64,000 nt of DNA from contig NC_092568.1 in the NCBI RefSeq assembly GCF_037975245.1, positions 35,562,501 to 35,626,500 of the forward strand. Reading direction: 5' to 3'. The notes beneath the pieces were generated by a model, which saw only the letters and a list, made by a program, of their open reading frames with translations, ran no database searches and was not told the DNA's origin. This stretch comes from Apostichopus japonicus. Its lineage: Eukaryota; Echinodermata; Holothuroidea; Aspidochirotida; Stichopodidae. Position 1 is the first letter of the stretch; each line of letters opens with the position of its first letter. This document shows, one piece after another, positions 46,001-56,327 of the stretch. Made by a program: the position numbers and the translations under genes.

Positions 46001-48280
46001 ATTTGTAGTTACATCTTTCGGTACTTGTTTACCTTAAAGCAAGGGTTCCCTAACTAGGGTGCATAAACCCCCAGGGGTACGTGAGTCCATCCCAGGGGGT
46101 CGTGAGACGTTTCTGAAAGTCAAAACTAGAGTACTTTTTTTTGTTGAACTAAAATCTGAGGTATCATATCATTTAGTAATGTACAAAAGTTGTACCTATC
46201 GACAAACTCTTTTGGCGTTCCATACACATATGTTGCCATAGTAGTACCGTACCGTGCATTTTTCATTACATTATTACACTATGAACTTGATCTTTAACAA
46301 AGCACTGTTATGAGTGTTATAGTATAATAATTACTCAGATCGTGTCTCGAAAATTGCGGGGTTCGTGGACATCTCTGATATCCACAAGGGGTTCGTGGGG
46401 GATAAAGTTAGGGAAACCCTGCCTTAAAGTATAAGACTGTTAAAGCAGCATTTTGCGTTGGGTCGCTTTTTTCCACTTTTTTAACATGTGCATCGATTTT
46501 TTTACATGTATCAATCATAAAACAGCAATCTAAGATACCATCCAAGTTTCACCCTGCCAAGAGCGTTAATTAGCGAGTAATTAACGATTTATGTCGATAA
46601 ATGAGAAGAGTGTCCTCGACAAATTTCACAGTTAAAATTAATCGCATACAATTCCGCCAAACCCACTAGTTTGAATTCAACCAATCAGAGATGCAGGTTA
46701 AGTTATGAGCCGTTGCTAAAAATAGATTCAAGACTTCGCGTTGGTTGTACCATGGAGTTGTTATGCAACTCCCTGGTACAACTGCCATATAGACTGTACA
46801 CAAATCAAGCGTGGTGTTATATTACGTATCTGTCAATGACGTTCGTAGTGTTTAAATATTCATATTATGGGCGAGGTTTATTGGGTTCCCAACGGAAAAT
46901 ATCTTGGAGAACAACAAAGTTGAAAGTTGCAATTTTTTCGACTTTTATGCCACCATTTGAAGTAAAATATAAATAGATTAGCTAGTTATGTATGTCGTTA
47001 TGGCAAAGTGGAATCAGTGAGGTTGAAAAAAATCATAGAAAAGGACGCAAAATGCTGCTTTAAGTACCAGACGACAATATTTTAGAGGAATGTCCTGTAA
47101 CTGCAGTGTGATTCCTGCTCAGAGATAATTCATGATAATTTGTTTAATCAGTAACATTATACTGGAAACCTTATTAATATATACCTCAATAATTGAAAAT
47201 TGGAGATATGAGATATTTATTTAAGTCTTATAATATGCTCTTGCAGGTAATCCGCCATTTCCTGATAGCATGAAACCTGATAAGGATATGCATGCAACAA
47301 CTCCATCTTGGCCGACAACATACAAGGAGTTCAAGTAAAATTGTGCAATCTTTGCTTGGGAAACATATTGTTAGAGCTGATAGGAAATTTGAACTTGGAT
47401 TATTTATAATAAAACAAAAAATGTCCTAGTATCCAGATACAGCGATTATGAAAATATTATAATGAATGCATTGTAATTAAGTTTGCATAATCATTTTCAT
47501 TCATCCCTGCATGTAATGTTAACGTGTAATGTAATAAGTTTGCATGTTTCCTTTTCCTTCTTCCCTGTATGTATGGTTAACTTCTAATTTATTAAGTTTG
47601 CATAATTCCTTTCATGTATGTAATGTGAAACGCAGCGAACCTTTGTGGTTGAACGAAGAGTTTTTTCTTGTATGAATCACTAAAACTTTTGCTGACTATT
47701 TTATTAATGTTGCTAGTGCATATGTATTCTACAGAAACAATGCGTTGTTTGAGAGCTGGAGTCACAACTGTTCTTTGCGTCCCTCCATTCACCATTTAAG
47801 AGGAACATTTTTAGAGGTAACTCATATTCCTGCTAATTGTTCTATCGTTAATTATGTCTTACTTTAGAGGGTGGCGGGCTTTGCTAACGATCCACATTAT
47901 TTTGCTTGTAACGTTATTCCTGATGAATAATATTTTCAAGATAGCATTAAGTCTAATCATCACCTTTTACTTTATTCTTGATCACCAATGATTTACCAAA
48001 ATGTATTTTTGCAGAGGATTTAGTTCTATATTTTCCAATCCTCATTCTCAACATTTATTCTTCTTTTTGCGGGATAGATTATATTCTGGCAGAGGCACTG
48101 CTACAATCTTTGTTGTATTTACTAATAGAAATAAATTGCTTGAATCGACAGATTTTTGAGAAGATTATTGAAGACGGTTCATATGAGATACCAATCCCAA
48201 CTATGTACATACCCATGCCAGATCCCTATGACGTCAATGACGAGACATATCAGGACCGCATTTACCATGCTTGGGAGTAA
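37369..48280 (+). CDS. Membrane-anchored receptor-type tyrosine pseudokinase
   Basis: Fourteen exons joined by phase: 37424-37537, 38673-38700, 38986-39065, 40204-40234, 41239-41280, 41396-41469, 42178-42348, 43429-43536, 43761-43933, 44110-44229, 45741-45855, 47247-47334, 47735-47816, 48152-48280 (stop TAA), about 451 codons. Exon 1 is a membrane span (VFALLLG to LLCMYI). If read without splicing from ATG 37369 it would be the N-terminus; otherwise ectodomain exons lie elsewhere. A Ser/Glu-rich juxtamembrane part follows, then a tyrosine-kinase-like fold: YNYLITEHL, LHPGLSTRKILI at the HRDLAARN site, KLYDFCLAG at DFG, ESSDVWSTAVVIYEIMSGG, and the end NCSLRPSIHHL. The beta-3 Lys (CVVLTTM), catalytic Asp (HPG), the loop Asn (Lys instead) and DFG Gly (Cys) are missing; only the DFG Asp remains. 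Catalysis is therefore unlikely. The tail has YEIP, YIPM, YDVN and YQDR. The acceptor at 48151 has a weak pyrimidine tract. Confidence 0.75.
38206..38304. repeat. 10-bp tandem repeat
   Basis: About nine copies of GACTGTTCGC and variants, in the first intron of the pseudokinase gene. Confidence 0.9.
39252..39450 (+). mobile_element. tRNA-headed SINE, second family, plus-strand copy
   Basis: Head with TTAGCTCAGTGATTAACGCC and AGTTCGAGTC, then the body GACTTCGGTCAGCTTGCGGC and GATAAGCCAATGAGGC. It shares its full word order with 18228-18455. It lies in a pseudokinase intron. Confidence 0.8.
39981..40041. repeat. (TA)n microsatellite
   Basis: Pure TA run of about 60 bp in a pseudokinase intron. 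Confidence 0.95.
40600..41185. repeat. Minisatellite, about 41-bp unit, intronic
   Basis: About 14 copies of a unit containing TTAGCTTAGCTATGTAAAGG and CTCCTTATGGTATTCAG, in the intron between pseudokinase exons ending 40234 and starting 41239. Its right end is about 55 bp from that exon. Confidence 0.95.
42400..43320. repeat. Minisatellite, about 35-bp unit, intronic
   Basis: About 25 copies of a unit containing CTTGACATACTAGGG and TATTGAATGGGACAATCT, some with two extra bases (CTATAGGG). It lies between pseudokinase exons ending 42348 and starting 43429. The minus-strand frames across it are repeat artefacts. Confidence 0.95.
44650..45445. repeat. Minisatellite, 42-bp unit, intronic
   Basis: About 19 copies of a unit containing GAGCATATTTCTGCTGTTAC and GAGATCTGATTATTCTGGTT. 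Because 42 is a multiple of three it stays open in several frames on both strands (263 codons on minus, 145 on plus), but these are periodicity artefacts inside an intron. Confidence 0.96.
46040..46421. mobile_element. hAT-type MITE, second family (8-bp TSD)
   Basis: Perfect 8-bp direct repeats CCTTAAAG at 46032-46039 and 46422-46429 bracket inverted ends: CAAGGGTTCCCTAACT on the left and CAGGGTTTCCCTAACT read inward from the right. The element is 382 bp with no transposase frame. It lies in the pseudokinase intron before exon 47247. Confidence 0.92.
46444..47059. mobile_element. TTAA-flanked MITE
   Basis: TTAA occurs at 46440-46443 and 47060-47063, directly outside inverted ends AGCAGCATTTTGCG and CGCAAAATGCTGCT (14 of 14). 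TTAA target sites are used by piggyBac and Kolobok superfamilies; which one applies cannot be told. It is 616 bp and non-coding; the frame at 46671-46976 has no similarity. It starts 14 bp after the neighbouring hAT duplication. Confidence 0.9.
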
Positions 48281-48445
48281 TTTATTCAACTGATGATTCA
48301 CGTTCATAGTGTTTTTAAATATCAATTATGTTATTGTTTTAATCTTGTTTCAGAGTTTGAATGTTTTTCCAATGTAGACAATTTTATTAGCTATTTTAAT
48401 CATAACAGAAAACTAACTGAGGAATTTTAGACGATGGAACAAACA

Positions 48446-48451
48446 AATAAA
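48446..48451 (+). terminator. Possible poly(A) signal of the pseudokinase gene
   Basis: AATAAA lies about 165 bases after the stop at 48278-48280. Confidence 0.4.
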
Positions 48452-50404
48452 TACTTTCAAACAGTAAATGAACCACCACATTGTAAAGTGAGCGCTCAAC
48501 GTATGTTTACTGTTTTGGATGATTAAAATTTACACCTGTTTGTGTATCTATAAATAGGGTTGCCTTTATACGTTGTTTATGTACACAACTTGCATGCTCA
48601 AAGCACACGAGGAAAGTAAGATAAGCTATTAATGCAATTAGTGTTTGCCCACCATGTGTGGGATTTCATCGTTTTACATGTTTAGGTGTCTGTTGGGAGA
48701 GCGCAGGGAGAGCTGTATATTTCACATGTTACTCGTTTGAAAACCAAGTGCTTTGTAACTTTATTATTTCTTGATAACTGTGTGTATAATGCACTTGAAG
48801 CATTAAAATATTACTTAGGTCTATTTTGTGAGTTTTCCTGAATAAGAAGAAGGAGGATGTATGAAAGACGCAGATAACGCAACAACAAAACCATTTGACA
48901 TTGGACATTAGAAATTACCACTCCTTTTAGTGTTAATTCAAATCATTTTCTTGCAAACAGACTTTATGATGAACAGTATGTATATTAATTATAAGTGCAT
49001 GATAATGTGTGGGTGCAAACAAGTGTTGACAATTCTTAATGAAGACATATCGATAAATTTCATTGATTACCTATGGTATTGGATGTTGTGTTAATATAAA
49101 ACCACTATAACTCCGGAAAAGTGACTTAAAACCACAGTTACTGTGTTATTAATACACACGCATATAACTACTGTTCCTACAAGGATATTTCAAGGCAAAC
49201 TGGTTATATATGCAAAATATTATTGGAAATAAAATGAATGCGCCTTTGTCCAGGAAATGATGTTCATACGTATACTTTATGTATCAGTTTATTTGTTCGT
49301 ATCTAAATGATGCTAACGAATTAAGGAGTCTTAATATACTTCAGTGATACTAGTTGAATAGTTAACGTTGTACGCATTTAATGAATGTACAATTTCTTCA
49401 TTGAACGAGTATCGCTGCAGGGGACTTATGTGTTGTTCTTGATTGTCTTAAATTGGTCATCATTGACTAATACCTTCAAAACTGGTCAAACAGAATAATA
49501 AATAAGTAATGACCGATTAATCATTTCAGAGTAAACTGAACATTATTTCCGTCACATGAATTGATTTTTTTCCCTAATAAAAATAATTGCGTAGACACAG
49601 TTATCAAGAGATCTTTGTTTGAAATTTTGTCAACTGTTCAGCTCATTATTCTCAATTATTTCTTGAATCATATATCCTTCTCTTACAGTCATCGTAGACA
49701 CTATATACCGGTAAAGACAGACGAACAATACAACATCATTTTCAATTGTTTAGTTGTAATTCAAAGCATGTCAGTTATAAATAGAAATTTAAAAGTCTGT
49801 AGTTACAAGCTTCGTGTGTACAGTTACATCACCCATCACAACTTTACTACTATAGAATTAGTATTGTCATACAAACATTGTACATTTATGTAGACTGCGA
49901 ATGCATAGGTTTGATTTATAATAGGAGTACTACAAGGAAGTATTATCAAACAAGGAAATATTAATGAACAACTAACCCAGAACAACGAACCCACATACTG
50001 AGAGATACAATACTCAAAAGGGAAATTGTTTAAAAGATACTTTCATTGCACATCTGTGTAAAGTTAGAAACGATACTAAAACTATTTGATCACTACTCTG
50101 CATACGTATGGCCATTACATTACATATGATGAGTACATATCATTGTCCTAGAAGGTAGAAATGCATCGAGGTTTCTGTTTCTTGGTTTCATTTTATATTC
50201 TATCAAAATGGTTTATTTTTACTTAGCTCTCAAAACGAGCTTAGCAGCTATTAAGGAACAATAATGTAATTTCCTAACATTTTACATTAAAAATATTTAG
50301 TTTAGTGCTGATGAAGAAAGCTGTCAACACACCTACATTACAATAATTAGATTGATTGGAGTTATACATGGCAGTCAATATCTACTGTTATTAGCTTCCA
50401 TACA

Positions 50405-50590
50405 ACACTTTATATCCCGATATGTGTCCTCGTACTTTCCTACACATCCCGAAAATGTGTTCTCGTACTCAACCTACACATTCCGATGCGTGTCCTCGTA
50501 ATATCCTTCACATTCCAATACGTGTCCTCGTACAATCCTACACAATCCGATAAGTGTCCTCGTACTACCCTACACATCCCGATACGGCAT
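50405..50590. repeat. Short minisatellite, about 36-bp unit
   Basis: About five imperfect copies of CACATCCCGATA and GTGTCCTCGTAC with variable spacers. Confidence 0.8.
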
Positions 50591-50721
50591 ACTCTATTTG
50601 TTGCACCAAAGGACAATGTAGAATATTGATGTTAGATGGTGTAAGCTGGGCTACGTACATCTCCATAGAATTAAACGCGATACAGTGGCTGTCTTCACTC
50701 TTTGGTAGAAAGGGATCAGAT

Positions 50722-51057
50722 GTACCACGGATTACACCTGCTACCAACCGATCCAAGTCCACCACGGATTACACCTGCTACCAACCGATCCAAGTCGACC
50801 ACGGATTACACCTGCTACCAAACGATCCAAGTCCACCACGGATTACACCTGCTACCAAACGATCCAAGTCCACCACGGATTACACCTGCTACCAAACGAT
50901 CCAAGTCCACCACGGATTACACCTGCTACCAAACGATCCAAGTCCACCACGGATTACACCTGCTACCAAACGATCCAAGTCCACCACGGATTACACCTGC
51001 CACCAAACGATCCAAGTCCACCACGGATTACACCTGCTACCAAACGATCCAAGTCCA
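50722..51057. repeat. Minisatellite, 37-bp unit, about nine copies
   Basis: Units contain CCACCACGGATTACACCTGC and TACCAAACGATCCAAGT with very few differences, so the array is young or homogenised. Since 37 is not a multiple of three, three frames stay open across it. Confidence 0.96.
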
Positions 51058-51760
51058 TAAATTGAATACACTAAGTGTTGCATCTATATATCTCTTTTAC
51101 TTGTAGCGGGATTCCTCTACAGGCAAACGTATCTGTGGAAAAAATCCATTAGGGTATCGAAAATTGTGCGATTTGTATATATTACATGCTTCTATAGCAC
51201 TGTAAATGTTGAGTGTAATATTTACATTCCATCGACTAGATAATAAAACGCTTTATGCTATATTTTAGTGAATCGTTTACATAGGCACTGTACAGAGCAT
51301 GTTGCAATCCCCAATTAGCATGACAAACGTAGTTAGTTACACACAAAACGATCTGTAGGCCTAATAAAATAAACAAGTGAAATATTACGAATTAATAATT
51401 GAAGATGTGAATCACTTACATTATAATAAATACATAAATACATAAGTTATGTTATTATTAGCTTGAAAACATCTTTATCTATGATCTATTACTTAACTTC
51501 CATCAATGGATTCTTACAGACCGTAGTAAGAGCATTGCATCGAAACTACGAATCACAATGTTAGAGCCACAGGAAACATCAAATTTGCACATTTTCATCA
51601 ACGGTAAAATAATTGGTGAAATATTAAGTCAAGAGGGATTCTTTTGATAAATGTAAACACTAAGGCAACATTTTCCTGTAATATATCTCAGGAAAAAGGA
51701 AAGAAATGCAACAGTCGAATATTATGGCTGACCGATTATTCCCGACTGTACCCTACATAC

Positions 51761-51946
51761 TTTTTAAGAAAGGTCACCCAGGAAAGAACCTGGGCACGAG
51801 AAAACCAAACGACTGATCTCAAGCCTAGTACCCCTGCATCGAGACGTGACTGCGTGATCATCGTCAGGTGTTCCCGGCCTAAAATTTTCGAGAATATATA
51901 GTGCTACACGGTCATGATCTTCCAAGTTAGCCAAAAGGCCGACAAG
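51761..51946 (-). mobile_element. SINE with U2-like head, second copy
   Basis: Minus strand: the head CTTGTCGGCCTTTTGGCTAA, then a diverged segment. The diagnostic body phrases ACACCTGACGATGATCAC, ATCAGTCG, TTTGGTTTTC and the hairpin CCCAGGTTCTTTCCTGGG follow, with the end CTTAAAAAGTAT. The order is the same as at 13599-13790. No target-site duplication is evident, so this copy is older. Confidence 0.8.
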
Positions 51947-52023
51947 AATTTAATTACATATATTGACGAAGTGTCTCACTCCAGACTCGGCACTCGAATG
52001 CCCTCCAAACTACCAACAATTAC

Positions 52024-53450
52024 CAGGTGCGTATCCAGGGGGGCGTTGGGGGCGTGCGCCCCCCGGGTAAGAAAAAGAGGAGAGAAAAGAAGAGAAGAAA
52101 AAAGGGAAAAGGAGGGGGAAAAAGAAAAGGAGGAAAGAAAGGAAGGGAAAAGAAGAATAAAAAAGAGAGAAAAAGGAGAAAGGGAGGGAGTAGAAGATAG
52201 CCAAGACTTCGGGAAGAGAAAGAGGAACAGTCATAGTTAAAGCGCTGATCCCTATTATATACACAGGGTAGCCAGAGACAGATCAAGGATTACGGAGGGG
52301 GTGTGCGCCTCACCCTACCCCTTACACCAACAACTCCATTTTTGACGAGGCAAATTTTCTTTATGACATCGCTAGTAATTTCAAAATAGACAATGCTTAG
52401 GTGCAACTTATAAGGCCTGGGAAGTGTCATTTCCAGCGATCTGGGAGGCATTTTCGGCCAAAATTTTTCTTGCACGCTTCGCGCCAACACATGGTGGCGC
52501 TTCGCTTAGATAGTTTGCATACAGGCTTCGCCCTCCCTTGGCAATTACTCGGTACACGCCTGTTCGAATTTGTAAAGCAAAGAGCAGATATAACATCATA
52601 TCAGTGAGCATTGAAATGCCTGTTCCACGATGAACAGCCTCAAAAACTGTCTATGTGTGTAGTTGAAGGCGTAGCCCAATTGGATTTGGGGCTGTAACGA
52701 CTTGCCCGAAAAAAAGCCAAAATTTTTCTCGCCCTTTGCGCGCGTTCAACATATCGATGCCAATATCATATAAGCAAGCATCGGTCATTACATTGCATTG
52801 CATCGTGTACCTTGCGGTCCGTGAAAGTAGCACAGTATACCGCCGGATGCTAATGTAAACAACCAAATGTCTTATGTAGATGGAGAAAAAGCATACAGAT
52901 CCATTTATGTTAAACTCTCTTTTACAGTAGTAATGTCGGCCAATCTTAGAACTTTATTTTAATTACCAAGGAGATAATTTTTAAGCTATTCATTGCTATT
53001 TACTTTTCTCTCAGTAGGTGCCCGAAAAAAAGTGGAAAAAAAAATTGGTTGCGGGGCGCGGGGTGGGGGCTGCAGCCCCGCCTCCTACGGGACCTACGCC
53101 TATGTGTGTAGTGCTCGGTTTCGATATACCTGATATCGGAAATATCTGGTATTTTTCATTTCCTTCAACCAGGTTTTATAATAGCCATAATAAGAGGTTT
53201 TAATATTTCTACACCAATAAATTAACTGTGTCGGAATTTTCGACAATTTCCTCACCAACATTCTTCATCATACTTTCCTCTACTCGTGCAATTTGTACCT
53301 GTCTATTAGGGGTTGAAGGAGGTTTTTCTCTATTGGTTGTCCATAGACTGAATTTTGTGCAACATTATGGGTATGTTTTGAAGTGATTTTTATTCACGAG
53401 AAATGTGAATTTTCAAATTCTCAACAAATAATGGGCTGGATACGCGCCTG
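52024..53450. mobile_element. Non-autonomous DNA transposon, 1.43 kb, 5-bp TSD
   Basis: Inverted ends CAGGTGCGTATCCAG (52024) and CAGGCGCGTATCCAG (read inward from 53450) match at 14 of 15 positions. ATTAC lies on both sides (52019-52023 and 53451-53455). A 5-bp duplication is unlike hAT and would fit, for example, Transib-like elements, but the superfamily is not established. The inside has GC-rich patches (52040-52070, 53045-53100) and a purine-rich run (52070-52200). No transposase is present; frames at 52010-52286 are low-complexity. Confidence 0.75.
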
Positions 53451-54649
53451 ATTACAGCTGCTACTGCAAGTAATTAAAACACAAATAACAGAAATAGCAT
53501 TGTTATACACAGCCGTCTAATTACTTTCAAAGTGCAAATGAGCTTCACTTGACAATAAAGACAGTTTACGTAACATAGTATGCTAAGCATACACTCTTAT
53601 ACCAACCTCAACAGAGAAAAATCTGGTTCATTTGATGCAACCCCTAGTTTTGGTTTCGATGATAATCGTAACCTATGAATTCATGCAGGCGGAGAGTGTG
53701 TGTGTATGTGTGTTTGTTGGGGGGGGGGGGGGGGTGAGCGGTGGATTATAATCTTCCTCGACTGATTATAAGGTAGAAGGTCAATGGGAAGAACTAGGGT
53801 TTAATGAAGGTGAGGGTGTAGTCCTGGGGTCGTCGAAGCCTTCTCCCATGTAAGGAGGTTCGCCCCCCTCCCCCACCGGCCCATTCGAGAAATTAGTTTT
53901 TAGACGTTAAACGGTGAAGTTCTGCTAAACAGTCAATATATTTTCGAAGTTTTTGGTGTTTGATGTTGTTCGAAAAGGGGTCCGACCGGTAATTCTTCCC
54001 GAGCGCATGTAAACAAAACCATCGACTGGATTTCTATTGTACAAAATGGTCTTAGGTTTCAAACTGTTCTTATGCACATTGCAGAGAGTCATTTTTGGCT
54101 TTCCCGACATACTTCTCCACACTCGACTATCATATCTATATACAAAGTGACTTTAATGTTAAAGACACCGACGTATGTACAGGCCTACTAGACTAACTTT
54201 AACACATCAATGTCTTGGACTGGTGTTATGAATGCAATTAGGTTAATCGGCAATTAGAAGTAGATTTGAAACGGCAACATAGTTTCCAGCTCATATACAA
54301 ACTTTACTATTAAATCTAAGAAAAAGTCAATGGTAATTTCATGTTCAAATAACATCATAAGCCCAATTTCAATTCCACATACATTACTAAGACTATATAT
54401 ACAAAGTATTTCCCCTAATAAAATGGTAAACGAAGGTTTTTTCCTCTAAACAATGAATGCCACGGGTTCTTTAAACACGAATGATAGTCAGTAAATAAGA
54501 CAAATGAACTCGAAATGAAAATCTTTAACGTTCCTTTTAATTTTAAATTAAACTCATATATATCCGTGTACGGTAAGTACATTAATAAAATTAGCATAAA
54601 AATTAAATTCAACCTCTACTACAATATCGATATGTATACCTCTATTATA

Positions 54650-55000
54650 CATTGTCATGTATGAGTTACATTGTCATGTAATGAATATCCAATCATGTAA
54701 TGAGTTACATTGTCTTGTAGTGAATTACATTTTTATGTAATGAGTAACATTGTCATGTAATGAGTTACATTGTCATGTAATGAGTTACATTGTCATGAAA
54801 TGAATATCCAATCATGTAATGAGTTACATTGTCTTGTAGTGAATTACATTTTCATGTCATGAGTTACATTGTCTTGTAATGAGTTACATTGTCATGTAAT
54901 GAGTAACATTATCATGTAATGAGTTCCATTGTCATGTAATGAGTAACATTGTCATGTAATGAATTACATTGTCATGTAATGAGTAACATTGTCACAGTAT
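54650..55000. repeat. Minisatellite, about 20-bp unit
   Basis: Repeats of GTAATGAGTTACATTGTCAT with a longer variant containing GAATATCCAATCATG that recurs about every 120 bp. Confidence 0.93.
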
Positions 55001-55752
55001 GAAACAAATTAATAGATTAGCGAACAAAAGCTGGTGTTTGTAGTTTAAAACGATTCATTCAATTATCAATAAAGTTATCGATCAAGCACGTTGAAGATAT
55101 AAATTGCCTTATTAATACGCGAATCACAATATGGAAGTTACAATAATTATTTTACATATAGAAGAATGCCAAAATGGTAATAATATCAAATATCCATGCA
55201 GACAAAACGTTTCACATATTCTGTGTGCATTATTTACGAGCCTGTATATACACACACTTTAATCCAACACCACCTCTGGATGGTTATCCAACTACAATAA
55301 AGATTAGGAAGGGATCCTTAAGTACTTAGTGTTATAAGCGTTAATATCATGATGACTTTAAACATTGTCATTAGCACCCCTCTGCCCCGTCTTTCCTCCC
55401 CGTTTAACCGCTACTCCCACACCACACCGCCACCAACCTTGCTACCTTCGAGAAAGAAGACTGCTTGTACAAGTAATCTATTACGAATACCTAAATCGTC
55501 TCTCATTCCCTTCCAAATTACCCCTCTATATTCCCCCATTCCCTTTCCTTTCCTTCGAAAAAATACCTTGAAATACTACAATGATTACCCATAAATATTA
55601 TGGGCCTATTCATGTTGTGATAACATCACACTATTATAAGCCATGTCTCCTTTCTCTTCCTCCCCCAGTCATACCATTTGCACGACCCTTCATTTCTTCC
55701 GCATTACAATAATCCTTCATAATAAATAATTAAATATATAGGCATACACTAT

Positions 55753-56113
55753 CAAGGGCGTAGGAACCGAGGGGCTGGGGGGCGCCAGCCCCCCAGTGAA
55801 AAATATGGAGGGGCGGAATTATAATTCCGCCCCCCGCTTCGCAAGTCAGAAAACCCCTTTTTCATTTCCAAATGAGAAAAAAATCTCATTTGGAGCACCA
55901 AATTGCATCAAAGGCCAGGTGAAAACGCAAAATTATTTACAAAATGGAGTGGGTGTTGAAGTGTGCTACATTGCACCAAATTGCATCTGAGGCCACCTGG
56001 AAATGCCAAAAAATTCCAAAGGGGAGGGGGACACCCCCTCCCCTTAGACCCCTCCCCCAGGCCGGCCATCAGTCTTCAGCCCCCCCACTCAAAAGTACCT
56101 TCCTACGCCATTG
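55753..56113. mobile_element. hAT-type MITE, copy 2 (8-bp TSD), inverted relative to copy 1
   Basis: TACACTAT at 55745-55752 and 56114-56121 flank ends CAAGGGCGTAGGAACC and CAATGGCGTAGGAAGG (read inward). Internal words, including AAATGAGAAAAAAATCTCATTT and the G/C-rich arms, match the reverse complement of 14604-14973. Confidence 0.92.
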
Positions 56114-56234
56114 TACACTATTATGATTAACATTCCTCCCTCCCTCCCACAACTCCCTCTCCTCCATATCAATTTACCATATCAATTTACGATGACCGTT
56201 TGACGCTAATAACCCGTGAACTTACCATCATTTG

Positions 56235-56240
56235 TTTATT
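56235..56240 (-). terminator. Possible poly(A) signal of the CYP46A-like gene
   Basis: AATAAA on the minus strand lies about 90 bases after the stop codon at 56330-56328. Confidence 0.45.
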
Positions 56241-56327
56241 TGTTAGTGGTGATACCTGTTTACATCTTGAATATCGCATATATGCGAGTATTCCTCTTGT
56301 TTAGTCAAACCTGACATATTATTGTAT

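Larger units (their letters stand above)
48281..56327. other. Intergenic region between pseudokinase and CYP46A-like genes
   Basis: About 8 kb without a recognisable exon. It holds minisatellites at 50405-50590, 50722-51057 and 54650-55000, the second U2-headed SINE (51761-51946), the 5-bp-TSD element (52024-53450) and a hAT MITE (55753-56113). Reading frames over the 37-bp array (50554-51106) are repeat artefacts. The rest is AT-rich and featureless. Confidence 0.65.

Noticed and set aside
50554-51106. 168- and 134-codon repeat proteins
   Set aside because: Three frames are open across a 37-bp array; a unit not divisible by three cannot encode one repeated peptide under selection.
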